Below, one piece after another: positions 46,891 through 62,457 of a stretch of DNA of 64,000 bases. The stretch is taken from assembly GCF_905475395.1 (NCBI RefSeq), contig NC_058342.1, positions 25,082,640 through 25,146,639 on the forward strand, given 5' to 3'. Origin of the DNA: Chrysoperla carnea. Taxonomy: Eukaryota; Arthropoda; Insecta; Neuroptera; Chrysopidae. The notes beneath the pieces are model-generated. The model was not told the origin of the DNA and did not search any database. It saw only the letters and a list, made by a program, of their open reading frames with translations. The translations under genes were made by a program, and so were the position numbers. Each line of letters begins with the position of its first letter. Positions within the stretch are counted from its first letter, which is position 1.

Positions 46891-47903
46891 TGGAAGCGAT
46901 GAGTAAATCAGGACGAAACAACCTTACCATACATTGTCATCCAAACTAAATGTGCATGCAAAATTTCAGCTCAATCGGAAATCGGGAAGTGGGTCCAATT
47001 TGACTTGCAAGATTTGATTACATACAGGCAACGGGAAAACTAAATAAAAGTTTGTAAAAAGCACTCCGTTTATAAAATCCATTAAATAAAATATAAGGTA
47101 TAATTTTCTTTAGCCACACGATTCGCAATTTGTTTCTTTAAAGTACGAAGTCTTCAGTACTTCAATTTTAAATATTACATAAAATGATTATGCAATTTGA
47201 CCTTAGGTATTCGATCTTTCATCCCTACAATAATGTTCTAGTTCCACAGCGTCCTCAAATTTTTCAGCAATAAAACATAAAATTTTCTTAGAAGAAATTT
47301 GACTATTAAAGCAAACGATCCGCAATTCGTTTAAGGATGAATCTTTATGACCTTTAATGCCCTAATTTCACAGTTGTGTCCTCAGAAAAAGTTTCATAAC
47401 AATTTCACCGTGTCCACTGTTTTCCAAAAATAAAATTTGCTTCCAGGTTTTTCAGTTGAATAATTCAAATATTGCCTGAAAAAATTAGTACTTTTAAACT
47501 GTTTTGATAGTGGCATGAAAATTTTACGAAACTAAAAAAAATCCCTGACATTTCTAGATTTACCAGTGATGTGCTCACCATGAATTTGTATTTTAAGGAG
47601 GTTTCACTGTAATATAAAAAATTCAGATAAAATAAAAAACGAGATATAAATTTTTTTGGAATTTTTTTTCATTTATTTAAAGTTTTTTTTTTTGTTAACA
47701 ATTAGGTAGTTCCTTATTTTTGATCTTACAGAATTATTTTTTGACTAAGCCATAAAAATTGATGTTTCCTTTAAAATGATCACATTTTTTTTATAACACA
47801 TGTACGTTTTTCGCTAAGAGTGACATAATTAATTGTTGGGGGAATTAAAATAGATCAAAATAAAAATCAGTTTCTTCTAACCGAATATAAAAAATTTTTT
47901 TCA

Positions 47904-47909
47904 TTTATT
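47904..47909 (-). terminator. Polyadenylation signal of ATP synthase beta
   Basis: AATAAA on the minus strand lies about 25 nt after the stop codon (47934-47936). It is the nearest canonical signal and would give a very short 3' UTR. Confidence 0.6.
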
Positions 47910-47933
47910 CTCTAAAATTTTTGTAGAATGTTC

Positions 47934-51280
<3,347 letters not shown>

Positions 51281-51299
51281 TTTGAACTAGTGAATTCCT

Positions 51300-52463
51300 G
51301 TGGCGTTTTAGCAGGAATGGCTGATTACTGAATATCGACGACTTTCGTACCGAAGTGTGACCTACATTGAGTATTCATCTCTATGATTTTCAAGTGTTCA
51401 ACGATTATGTTCACTAATTACAGTATGTGTAACTAATCATGTGTCGTTTAAATAATACAATTTACTTGACAAATTTTTAACATGTTTAAATAAATTTTTT
51501 TGTTCTCTATTTAGAATAAAATTTTCAGAAAAAATTTTAATTTTTTCCTCTTTAAGGTAGACAAATATTTTTGATTTTTATGAAAAAATATTTAAATTAA
51601 ATAAATTTTTCTTTTAATTTTCCTCTGTATATATGAAAATATTTTATTGGACATATGACTTCCATATATATATATCAGCATGTAGACGAAATGAGAGCAT
51701 ATTTTAAGGAATATTGTTTCTCAAAAGAATTTCCTTTTCTATACATTTCAAAGAATTTTTTTGAAGGAATGAAACTTCAGAAAAGTAATTTTTCCATTTT
51801 CACATTTCAAAGGATCTGTAAAATTGGAAACTTCTGCAAAATGTTAATTTTTTTGATTGTAAACCTACCTTAAAAATAAAGGGATCATTGCGCCTACAAT
51901 TTATTTTGATGATTATGCTAAAAATTATATTTTTTGTTTAAATCCAGAAAATTTGAGCCATCGCCTGAAGACAAATATCATAAATTGGAGACTCCAGATC
52001 AAATCCAGGGTAGTGGTAACAAGTGATAGTACTATCGTGTTCGGGTTTACTTAACTACTAGTGCTCTGTTTCCTTCAAGTGACTAAGCCTGTTCTGCGTA
52101 TCTGTTACTGTTGTTTTGGATTATTTTAGAGAATTGTCATGTTGACAAGCATGAGCGTGGTGGTCAAAGTCTCGTGAAGGATACAGAAAATAATATATTG
52201 TCAGATAATGTTGGGACGTTCTGTCCCATGCCAACTGACCATATAGGAGTATTACATATATGACTTGAACATATACCTAAATAGACTTATAGATCTCTGT
52301 TATAGTAATAAATTAACTTTTCTAATTCCTAAATTTTTTTAAAACTTTGCCGGGCACTCCTCTTTTACAACCCGTTCCATGTATTTTTTTATGCTAGAGT
52401 TGAATTATGGGTAGTAGAAAATACGAAACAGAACGCGCTTTGCAAGACAAATGAAAATTTTTA
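51300..52463. other. Upstream region of ATP synthase beta, no gene seen
   Basis: The first 120 bp upstream of the ATG are less AT-rich and probably hold the 5' UTR and promoter. No convincing core promoter motif can be named. The open frame at 51655-51873 has no domain and unusual low-complexity composition. Confidence 0.4.
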
Positions 52464-53039
52464 TTATACCATGTATATATGAAATATACATAGTATATTA
52501 AGTTTAGTCCCTAGTTTGTAACGCTTAAAAATATTGATGCTACAAACAAAATTTTGGTATAGGTGTTCATAGAATCGTCTAATTAGTCCATTTTAGGTTG
52601 TCCGGCCGTCCGTTCGTTTGTGATCACGATAACTCAAAAACGAAAACGTATCAAACTGAAATTTTTACAGCGCACTCAGGACGTAAAAAGTGAGATTGAG
52701 GATTGAGTTCGTAAATGAGCAACATAGGTCAATTGGGTCTTGGTTCCGTAGGACCCATCTTGCAAAGCGTTAGAGATAGAACAAAAGTTTAAAAGTAAAA
52801 AATGTTCCTTATAAAAAAATAAACAACTTTTGTTTGAAACATTTTTTTGTATACATCACTGTTTACTCATGAGGGCACACATTAGATGCAAATTTTATAG
52901 TATGTATTAATATGGGATTATCAATTATGTATGTGTGACATGTTTAGGTATATGTGTAATGTGATAGAGTAATCAATACTGTCTATACTTGGTGTTTCAA
53001 CAATTAACTCAGTCAATTGTTTGTTTTCATTTGTTTTTT
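52464..53039 (+). mobile_element. Dispersed family A, most complete copy (about 575 bp)
   Basis: It runs from ATTATACCATGTATATATGA, through TTAAGTTTAGTCCCTAGTTT, TTTTGGTATAGGTGTTCATA, GATAACTCAAAAACGAAAAC and GTTAGAGATAGAACAAAAG, to CAATTGTTTGTTTTCATTTG. Other copies are at 19126-20056, 44494-44680 and, more diverged, 10190-10580 and 39890-40215. No protein-coding frame is kept. Class is unknown; lack of obvious terminal repeats leaves a SINE, LTR or DNA-element origin open. Confidence 0.7.
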
Positions 53040-53776
53040 ATTTAAATTTTGGTCACAATGTAATATGACACCAGTGCAGCCTTAGTCCGATTTCTTGTCT
53101 TCTTCTAGAATGTGAATGATATTCTCTCGAGCTTCTGCCATTTTTTGGGTAGATGTCGTTGCTGGTTATACAATAATAGTTGTATTCAATGAGTATCATC
53201 AAAGTGATGAACTGGCGTCAACTTGACGAAACACATCAAATACAACTATTTTCACTCAAATCTGCTCGTTGATATTTTGTGTAGAATACTTTCAAATCAG
53301 GATGCCATATTTTAGTGAGCTATCTTCCTGGCTTACTATAGTATAAATAACATACCCCGCCGAACTTTGTACATAACGAATGGGAAGATCGTTTTCTGCT
53401 TACCATGGCTTTCAAAAAAACTGTAGAGGGAGGTATATACTGTAATTGAATACAACCGCCTTTTTTTAACTCACATTATAAATATATTGAGAACGCCGAC
53501 CTGACGATTTACTCCTGTATTTCTAGTTTATAATATTATATGTCTGTGAGCTATACTGTGCTTGCAGGCGAATATAATTCGTTTTAGGGCATCTGGTGGG
53601 TTGCAAAATATAGTACCAGTACATGAATGTGATGACATAGAAATCATTGACAAGTTATTGACAAAATAGAAACCAAACTAGAAAACTTTAAGTTTTTATT
53701 CAAACGAGGGCTTTAATATCAAATTTAAAGTATCTGTGACAATATCAAATTTGAAATTTAGTCGAATATTTTACAT

Positions 53777-54019
53777 TGGTGGAATATGTTTCTTAGGTGT
53801 CAAATATCATTCCATGAGTTAGTTGCACAAATGTTTCTATTTGTTAATAAATGAAAGTTTGTATTTGTTAATAAATTGTTAATCAATTTAAACGGTAAAC
53901 TTTTACATGAATCGTTAAGTTTAATAAAAAATTTATTGTTTTTTAACAAATAGAAACATTTGTGCAACTAACTCATGGTTTACGAATGACATTTGACATC
54001 TAAGAAACATATTCCACCA
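53777..54019. repeat. Foldback hairpin, arms about 75-90 bp
   Basis: The left arm begins TGGTGGAATATGTTTCTTAG and continues CATGAGTTAGTTGCACAAAT, GTTTCTATTTGTTAA; the right arm repeats these in reverse complement, ending CTAAGAAACATATTCCACCA. The right arm has an extra GTTTAC-containing insertion. The loop is about 80 bp and AT-rich. It is a MITE or a local inverted duplication. Confidence 0.75.
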
Positions 54020-55269
54020 GATTTGAGGAAAAATTAAGCGATTTATTTCATTTTCCTTAATCTGCTACATCTTTGACTGAAGTATAATTCAAGCACCTAC
54101 CTTCGCAAGATCATACCATGTGTCAATTTTACCATGGAATATTTTTACTGAATACTTTACGTCGAATGTGAAAAATAGATAATTTCGTAAGATTGCGTTT
54201 GGACTCTTGGTAAGAGAGAATTTTCATCTTATTTTTTATTAGGTGATGAAAAAGTCGAGATTCTTAAGGATTTTGGAAAGGATTGTAATAAATAAGAAAA
54301 CAAATGATTTTTATAACACAGGCAATGTTTTTATTATTTTTCATTATACCAAAAAGAAAAAAAAATCAAAACTGAAAAAATGATAATTGTTATACATTAT
54401 ATTATTTTTTTCATTTTTCTTTGTATTATAGGTACATATATTTTCCAATGTATTTATAACACAAAAAACGATTTTCTGTATGGTGTTCAATTAACAATAT
54501 TTTCTTTTTGTCCTTATTTTTAAAATTTTTATTAAAAGCAATATTTTTTGTAGTTTTTTTTCATATTTTTTAATAATTAATATTTAAATATTTGATATTT
54601 CCAAAATATTTTTTGTATAATGTTTCTAAAATGTTTTCAAATCTGAATATTAGACGCATTTAATATATTTTTTAAGGGATCGAGGAGACTTAAAAAATTG
54701 GTGGTGAATTCCTTCCAAAAAATTTTTTATTGTCCTTCAAAAATAATCTTACCACTTTTTTGTGCACGTTTTTTTTGTGTTTGTGTATGTGTCACCATAT
54801 GTAACGGAAAAATTTCACCATTTATAAAAATAAATCGAGAAAAAATAATAAATAGAACATTTTAGAAACATTTTCGATTGTTTTTTTGTTGTAGAAATAA
54901 TGTGTATTCGACAAGTTAAATAGCAGTTTTTTAGAATTTTTTTTTTTTAAATATACTTTTTTTTACAGTAATAAAACTAAATATTAAGTACACTCAATAC
55001 TAGATTTTAAAATGGAATGTTATTTTTTTATTTTTTTTAAATTTAAAAACAGTTATTTTTAATATTAATACTAACAAGGAGAAAGAATATGTATAATTTA
55101 ACAATTTTTTTAAATAAACAATTTAATACTTTATACGCATATGACGCATTAAATTCTGCATCCCCTCCATTTTATTTCTTCTTTAAGAATTTGTATTTTC
55201 TTACATTGACAACATTTTTGGTCACATTGTTTTAAATTGTCATTTTGTTTCTTTTTTTTTACTACATTT

Positions 55270-55955
55270 TTTTGAGCTTGCGCATATCGTAGCTTAATTA
55301 GCCCTTCAATTAACAGTTTAGCCTTTTTACTAAACGGCGCCGTTCAACTGTACGATATTCAGCCATTCAATCAAACAGCTAGGCAAATGACACGGATCGA
55401 TAACGTTTAAGGTCTTCCAAAGCCTAGTTATTTTAATTTAGTTCCATTTCCTACTACCTGGCGCTGAAACTCACACTGCCAATATGGCGTCGGCAAGCAA
55501 CAATATTGTTTGTGTTTCTAACAACAGTTTTGATTGCGTTTTCGCAAAAAATATTAAAATGGAAGAGTGTAGTGACAAAAAGTTGGAACTAAGTATGATA
55601 CTATTAAAAACTGGTTTTCACTGTCATGTCAGTCATCTTTTGATGGTCAGTTATTCCAAAAATTAAGTTTTAGGCCAACTGTGAATCAGTGTCGCAATAA
55701 TAGATGTGGTTAAATTAAAAACAAAGTTTTTTGCGGATCCAAATGCCATGGAAGTTTAACTTCCGTTAATCAATAATATTTTTTGTTTGGTTACCCTATT
55801 GGATGAATGGCCTAAGCATCAGCCAGCCAGTTCATTAAATGTTGTATTAGACGCTACGGTTGAATGTAATTCAGGCCGCTAGTTGAGCGGCCTTTAGTAA
55901 AGGCTAGGCTATTAACTGAACAGCTAATAAAGTTAGTTAGCTGCGATAAGTACAC
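55270..55955. mobile_element. Probable foldback element, about 690 bp
   Basis: A left block (GTAGCTTAATTAGCCCTTCA, ATTAACAGTTTAGCCTTT, ACTAAACGGC and GTTCAACTG) is related in inverted form to a right block near 55865-55950 (CAGTTGAGCGGCC-like, TTTAGTAAAGGCTAGGCTAT, TAACTGAACAGCTAATAAAG). Identity is moderate. The short open frame at 55484-55666 in the middle has no recognised domain. Confidence 0.45.
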
Positions 55956-57610
55956 TCAATTAAACTCTAGTGTGCGCTACCTGAAAAGTGCAGAAAAAAG
56001 AAAACAAACTTTGACTGACAAAATAGAATTCAAAATATCAGACTCATAAATCAATAAAATCTTACGAAATGCTTATTCTCGAATTTGAGTGTGCAAAATT
56101 CCGATAATAATTTCGATATTTTATCGGCCCTATTGTTTTAAGCCGGACATGATTGCTATTAGATTTAGATTTGTTATTTAAAGTGCCCCTAAAACTCAAG
56201 TCACACGAGCGTCAATTTCAACGCATCTTGGTTTAAGCTGCACAGCTTTGTTAAAATTGCTTAGTGTTAACTAAAGCTCTAACGTGCATTGAAGAATACA
56301 TATTGCTGTAATGCACGTTCAAAAATTTGCATGTTTTACGTTTCGAATGACCTCAGTTTAAGTTCTTAAAGTGCAGAAATCAAAATATCCGTGTTATTTA
56401 TTTATTTAAAACACAAAAAGCATTTTTTTGATCGAATTAACCTCAATTGATTGATTTTATTCCTCCGATTAATTTTTAAATTCTAAAAATATGCCGCCAA
56501 GTAATATTTTTACTTCCGCTTCACGAAAAGAACGTGAGAGTGTAAAAAACAAATGAATCCTTTGTGTTTAGTTTCGAAATAAGATGGAAAAATCTGCAAG
56601 AAATGAATATATCATGGATGCGTATAGAATTATTATCGTTGAACGAAAAAAACAAAATGGCACAATGGCTAAGATTAACAACGAGATTTTACAAAAAAAT
56701 AACCCATCATGGAGGAACTTACAATTGTTAAATTATATACATTCTGTTTTTTTTTTTAATGTTAAGGGATGCTAAAAATTCCCATTGCAACAGTAGTTAA
56801 TGTCTATATATTTCGTTTTAAAAGAAAAACTTAAATAAAACTGGAAAAACTTAAAAAAATGTTTTTCTTTTTAATAATTATGGCATAGAAAAATTTCAAT
56901 AAATTTTTATATCTTAAAAAGTGCAAAATACTCTTTTTCTACGGTAAGGATTAATTATTCGCTATCGAAATTTCATCCGACAAATTTAAAACTCCGCATA
57001 AAATTGTTTTAAACGTTACGCATCGGAATAATAAAATTAAGTTGCCGTTCACGAAATTTTGGCGGCGAATACTTAACCACTCCCGTTTATTTTAATATCT
57101 AAGAAAAATGATGATTTCCAAAAAATTTGTGCGAATATAAATGTGAATAATTAAATAAAAATTTTTTATTTAAAAAAAAAAATGTAATGCAGTTTGATTT
57201 TTTTTTTTGCTTGTGAGAGATGGATTTTTGAAGAAAAGTCACAAAAGAATGAGCATCTTATTAGTTATGAGAGAAGGGGGATGTAGTGGGGTTGATTAAA
57301 AATAAATTATTTTAAACTTTATACATGCACGCAATTTTATTTCGAGAGATTGGATTCGCATTGTATATGTAGTTTAAAATTTCGACGAATATGTTATAGT
57401 CTATTTTGATTCGAACATAATTTTTTTAAGCCATGAAAATACGATGTAAATTTTACTGATATGTGCTTTATTTTTTTCGACCATAACAATTCGAATAGGC
57501 AAGATAATTTTATAAATAATATCTTCGTCAAAATGTTTTTAGTTTTTTTATTTGTTTGTTTTTTTAATCTAAAGAAGTCGGCATAACTTTAACTCTACAA
57601 TTCCAAAATA

Positions 57611-57865
57611 CTCTATTTTAGGCGCAGTGCAAATTATATGCCGATCAAAGTTTACAAAAATTTCCCTTGTAGATTTGCAATTTTACTTATTTACTTCGAA
57701 AGTGCAGCAACCCCATTTACGACAGTAGTCTCATTTTTAAATTAAAATGAACAATCGTAAACTAAGTGAACGCACCCTAATAAATAAACTACAATAGCCA
57801 TAAACTTAAAGCAATATAGACTTATATTTAGCGCTCATAGAATTTAAAATCTTTTTTTGCATTCG
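57611..57865 (+). repeat. Dispersed repeat B, copy 1
   Basis: Shares with 60797-61095 the ordered blocks CTATTTTAGGCGCAG, TCAAATTATATGC(C/T)GATCAA, CAACCCCATTTACGAC (or its TAACCCC variant), GTGAACGCACCC(T/C)AATAAAT, ATAGACTTA-type sequence and AGAATTTAAAATCTTTTTT. Both copies are in the same orientation, 3.2 kb apart. Confidence 0.75.
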
Positions 57866-58501
57866 AATCGTAGAGTATTAATAATGCCATCTTCTTTTAG
57901 TTCATAATAAAGCAATTGTTTGAATATAGTTACAAGTGTGCAGTTTGCGATTTTGTGTATGTAATTAGTAATATTTATTTTTTTAGTGTATTTTTGTTTT
58001 AGCGAAAAGAATAAATATTAGAAAATCAAAAAGAAAAGTGTTATTAATATTAGCAAAGCTATTTTTATATATTTATTGTGAAAAAATTGTATCTAAATTG
58101 CGTTTTCCCATTTTGAAATGGTATCAAATTTACATAACTCAGATATAATGAGGCCAATTAATAATTTAAAGGCCGATCCGATTTTGATATTCAATAAATG
58201 AGTAACCGTAAATCTGATACTAACAAAATGGTAGGTCGCTGATTAAATCTGCATCTTTTACTACAATTACTCACAAGATTCAATTAATTTAAATTCCTGT
58301 GTGTCGATAAATTAAAAATTGAAGTTAATTATAAATTAAGAATCGAATTGGGCGGATCCTTTTACTTGTATAGGTTACGCAATTGTGTATAAAAACTTTC
58401 GGTTCATGTTTTGAATTAAACGGTTATCCATTTAGAATTAAACAGTTATCCATCGTTTAACCGAATATTTACCCCTTCCATTTTATTATTGAATACATGG
58501 T

Positions 58502-58756
58502 GTGAAACAAATTTTTTTGCGAAAAGTTTTTTTGAATTATTTTCAAAGTCATATTAAAGCTGTAACATTATTCCAATCACCATTTTACTTGCTGTCAGAA
58601 ATGAACTTACATTATATATGTGAACGCTCACTACTAGATTTTCATTTACAAGAACGAATACTAAATCCATTACTCAAGCTGTGTGATTTTTTAAAGCTTG
58701 ATGAATTACGTAATGAAGTTTGTCAAACTTCATGCTGTGGGAATGTAAAAAATTAG
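58502..58756 (+). CDS. Unidentified open frame, possible exon or gene relic
   Basis: An open frame of about 84 codons contains a non-repetitive, moderately charged stretch, EMNLHYICERSLLDFHLQER followed by LNPLLKLCDFLKLDELRNEV. It looks more protein-like than other frames in this region. A plausible acceptor (ATTATTTTCAAAG, ending at about 58548) lies inside it, and a weak donor (AAT-GTAAAA) near its end. I do not recognise a family; a helical BTB/BACK-like or transposon-derived segment are guesses. It may be chance. Confidence 0.2.
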   Translation: MKQIFLRKVFLNYFQSHIKAVTLFQSPFYLLSEMNLHYICERSLLDFHLQERILNPLLKLCDFLKLDELRNEVCQTSCCGNVKN

Positions 58757-60796
58757 CTTAACCTTTTTCGTATATTATTGGTAAATGTCTTCGACATTAA
58801 AGGCTTATAGCTCGATAAATGAAAGCTTTCAGTTCACCTCAGTTCAAACGATCTCGTTTAAATTCATTCCCGCTGATATATATTTGAGAACGACCTGGCA
58901 GACAACACCAGATCGCAAATCTATGAGTATGCTCGTCCTCAATCCATGAGCTGTGGGGGGGGGGCGTTATGGATAACCGTAATTAGTAGTGACAGACAAT
59001 GTTTTTTCTATTCAAAACATAACCGATCGTTTTATTTTGCATTTGGAATTACATTTTGATACCGTTTTTTAATAGTTTTTTGTTTTTCATTTTAAATATT
59101 TGTTTTTTTAAATACTTTTTATACTTTTTTTTTTTAATATTTAATAATATTTTTAAAATTATTCAGCACTATTAAGGAAACTATGACACAGTAAGCTCAA
59201 AATGTTTTTTTTTATACTTTAAAAAAATCAATTCATACTCCCTTCACGAAAAGCTACGAAAAATATATATATATATATATTTGAACTTATTTCTATTATA
59301 TTTTTATTTATATAATTATTTATATATATATTTATAAGTGTGGGAAAATTAATAAAATGGGTGAGACAGAGTGTTCCAGTGTAAAATATATGGATCGATG
59401 ATGAAAGATGGATGTATAGAGGCATTTTTTTTGTTGACTGACGTTATGATATTCAATTGTGTTTTTTTTAATTTTTTTTTGTTGTATAAAAATATTCTTT
59501 TAGGCTCAAAAAGAAACATGGGAAATAATCTTGGATGTATATTTTTACTTGAACACTCTGTAAATGAAATTATTTATTCCATGTTAAATTAACAAGTTAA
59601 ATCTGATTTAGATGAAATTTACTCTCCTATTATTTCAAATAGAAACAGCATAAAAACGCAAGCTAGTAAAAGTTATTTGAGCACATAGAAATTTGCCCTT
59701 TATTTCTATCAATGTTTGGGACTTTCATCCCAAAATTAGAATTATATAGAGATTAAATTCTAACAAGAAAGTCAAGTCTTCGCAAATCATTCTAATTTTG
59801 AAAATTTTTTAATTAATTCAAAGTTTTTCTCATCAATTCAGTAAAATCGGTTAAAAAACCTCAATTCGGATGGCTTCGTTATACTTCGGTTGTGCCCGTA
59901 AATTAAAACTAATGTATTAGAAAAATTTCCAAAATTACAAACGCTTAACAAAGCTTTATCTCTTTTAATGAAAATTATTTTGGGCTCATTGACAATTCAA
60001 AAATTGCGTTGCGTTGTCATTTTGAAACAAATAGCCAAGATTCAAATCCATTTCTAAGAATTACATCTAAAATGGATCAGATTTATTCCTTGTTAATTTA
60101 AACAGAATAAAATTTAAAAAAAGAGGAAGTGATTTTTATTTGTTTTTTTTTTTTTTTTCTTAAAATGGTGGGATAAATTCAAAATGAAGGAATTATTTTA
60201 AAGTTGTTTTGTTTTTTTTTTTATACAATTAATAACACATTGAGGACATTTAAAACACCATATTTGGACATCTTCTGATATTTAACACTGATTGGACGAT
60301 TAAGTTTAAATATATTCAATCTTACGGCTATCGATTATTAATTAAAATCTAAATTTTTTCTTAACACTCAGATGAGAATTTTCACATATAGGTTATGTGA
60401 TATTTTCATTTTTCTTTTAGTGTGTGAAAAGCATAAAAATGATATATCTAAAAACTTTTGTGAAGAACATATATTATCTATTGCTTTTGTTTTCTTAGAA
60501 CTGTTAGTAGTGTGTGGGTCAGTGGGTGTGGCAGGTATGTGATTTGTGTGATTCGAATTTGTTTTAGACGAATTTTTTTTACGAAAAAATTTTCTTCCCA
60601 TCTGTGCTACTAATGCGATATAAATGCTAAATTCTATTCTCAAAGTATGCTTCAAAAACAAACCAGGAACTAATATGATCTAAGAGTCACGGTCATTTGA
60701 TAGTTAAAGAGACCTTCACGTTATTCGTCAATTTACAATTTTCTGACGTACAATTGTTAATAATTAAGTAATTCGAGAAGCTTTTCTCAATGATAG

Positions 60797-61095
60797 TCTA
60801 TTTTAGGCGCAGGTCAAATTATATGCTGATCAAAGTTCAAAAAACTTTCCCATACAGATTTATTTGATTAAGCAGTATCACTTTGCTTATTTACTTCATT
60901 GCAGTAACCCCATTTACGACTTTAGCCTCATTTTTTTATTAAAATTAACAATCATTAACTTTGTGTGATTTAAATATTCATGGTGAACGCACCCCAATAA
61001 ATAGAATACAATAACCATAGACTTAAACCAATATAGACTGTACATGTAGCATCAAAATATGTCTACTTTTAGAATTTAAAATCTTTTTTCATTTT
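60797..61095 (+). repeat. Dispersed repeat B, copy 2
   Basis: Matches 57611-57865 in order and direction, with about 45 bp of extra sequence in the middle. It contains GTGATTTAAATATTCATGGT, absent from copy 1. No coding frame. Confidence 0.75.
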
Positions 61096-62261
61096 AATCT
61101 AATTTTAATAATTGTAAATAGTTCAAACTTTGATACTTAAACATATACAAAGTATTTAAACAATTAATTCAATTAGCTGTTATCTTCATTTCTTTTAAAT
61201 TTTCTCTGTTTTGAACTAAGCAGGTGTATTACTTTGATTTTCGAGACTATGGTCAGATAATATTCCCAACTTAGAAAAACCTCGAATTTTCGTTGACCAT
61301 GACCATTCGCGAGAACTCATTTTTTAAGTAAATGAATTATATTAGATGAGCCATTTTTATAAATACAAAAATTCTTGGAGACTTCTTTGATCGTCAGTCA
61401 AATATCTTTGAGTGAACATTTTTTGTTGGAAAGAAGCATTTATTTCGCAGTTATCTAAAATATTTAAGATAATTTTTACAGCATTTTTATTATTTTTAAA
61501 TTTGATATATCTTTGTGTTTTTTTTATTTTTTAAATTTTTTGATTTCATATGTATTAAAATTGCTTAAAGTTAAATTTTTTTTTTAAGGTTAGGTTTAAA
61601 TTTTTTGCTGCACTACATTATAATAGAGCTGTCTTTGTTTTACTTTTGTTTTTAAAATAGCTGCACTCCGAAAAAAAAGTAAAATGATAAAATTGTTTTT
61701 ATCTTAACAAACATTAACAAACAAAAATTCAACTTTTTCTGAAACGTTTTTTCTTTTATTTTAAAGAGAAATTATAATAAAAATTTTGGAGAAATATTTA
61801 AATATATCTAAAATGATGAGCTCTGTTTTTGTTTTTTTTCTAATTAAAAACCGCTGGCAGATAATAATAATAGCAATTTTTTTAAGAAAGAAAATTAATA
61901 ATTATACTTTTTTTTGTATACTAAATGTGTGCTTATGATTTGCATACCGTTTACATTGTTGAATTATCCCACTCTAATTGGTTTACATTTTGATATTTGT
62001 TACGGCGACCTGAAAAAATATTTATGAATCATTATTTTCAGTCATATTTTCCACGAAATTATAATAGAAAACCACCTAGAACACGATTTCGGGGAATTTT
62101 GTTAAATTCAAATAAGATAAATTTCGATATTTAAGGTTATATACTAGTCAGAACAAGATCTTAGACGAAGTCATAGAATTCAGTAATTCAGAGATGATTC
62201 CTAGGAGGAAAATCACGTTTTTAAGACTGCACATATACAGAGCCTCTCAATTAAGCTAGAA

Positions 62262-62457
62262 CAGGGATGGCGAACCAATGGCACGCGACAAAATATTTTG
62301 GGCACGCCATCGATGACAAAGAAATTTATTATTTACGAACGCAAGTGATCCTATGAATCCTACGTTCGTTTGTTATTGTAGTTATATCGTGGATTACAAT
62401 TGGTAATTTTTTTTGTGTACAAAATTTGTTTTCTTAGATAAAAGTTCGCCACTCCTG
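62262..62457. mobile_element. hAT-type MITE, 196 bp
   Basis: The ends CAGGGATGGCGAACC and AGTTCGCCACTCCTG are inverted repeats of the CAGGGGTGGCGAAC type. AGCTAGAA (62254-62261) and AGCTAGAG (62458-62465) flank it, an 8-bp target duplication with one mismatch, as expected for hAT elements. The interior includes GGCACGCGACA and GGGCACGCCAT and has no transposase. Confidence 0.88.

Noticed and set aside
59262-59330. AT dinucleotide and ATTT repeats as a replication or matrix-attachment signal
   Set aside because: Simple low-complexity sequence is abundant throughout this window; there is no specific support.
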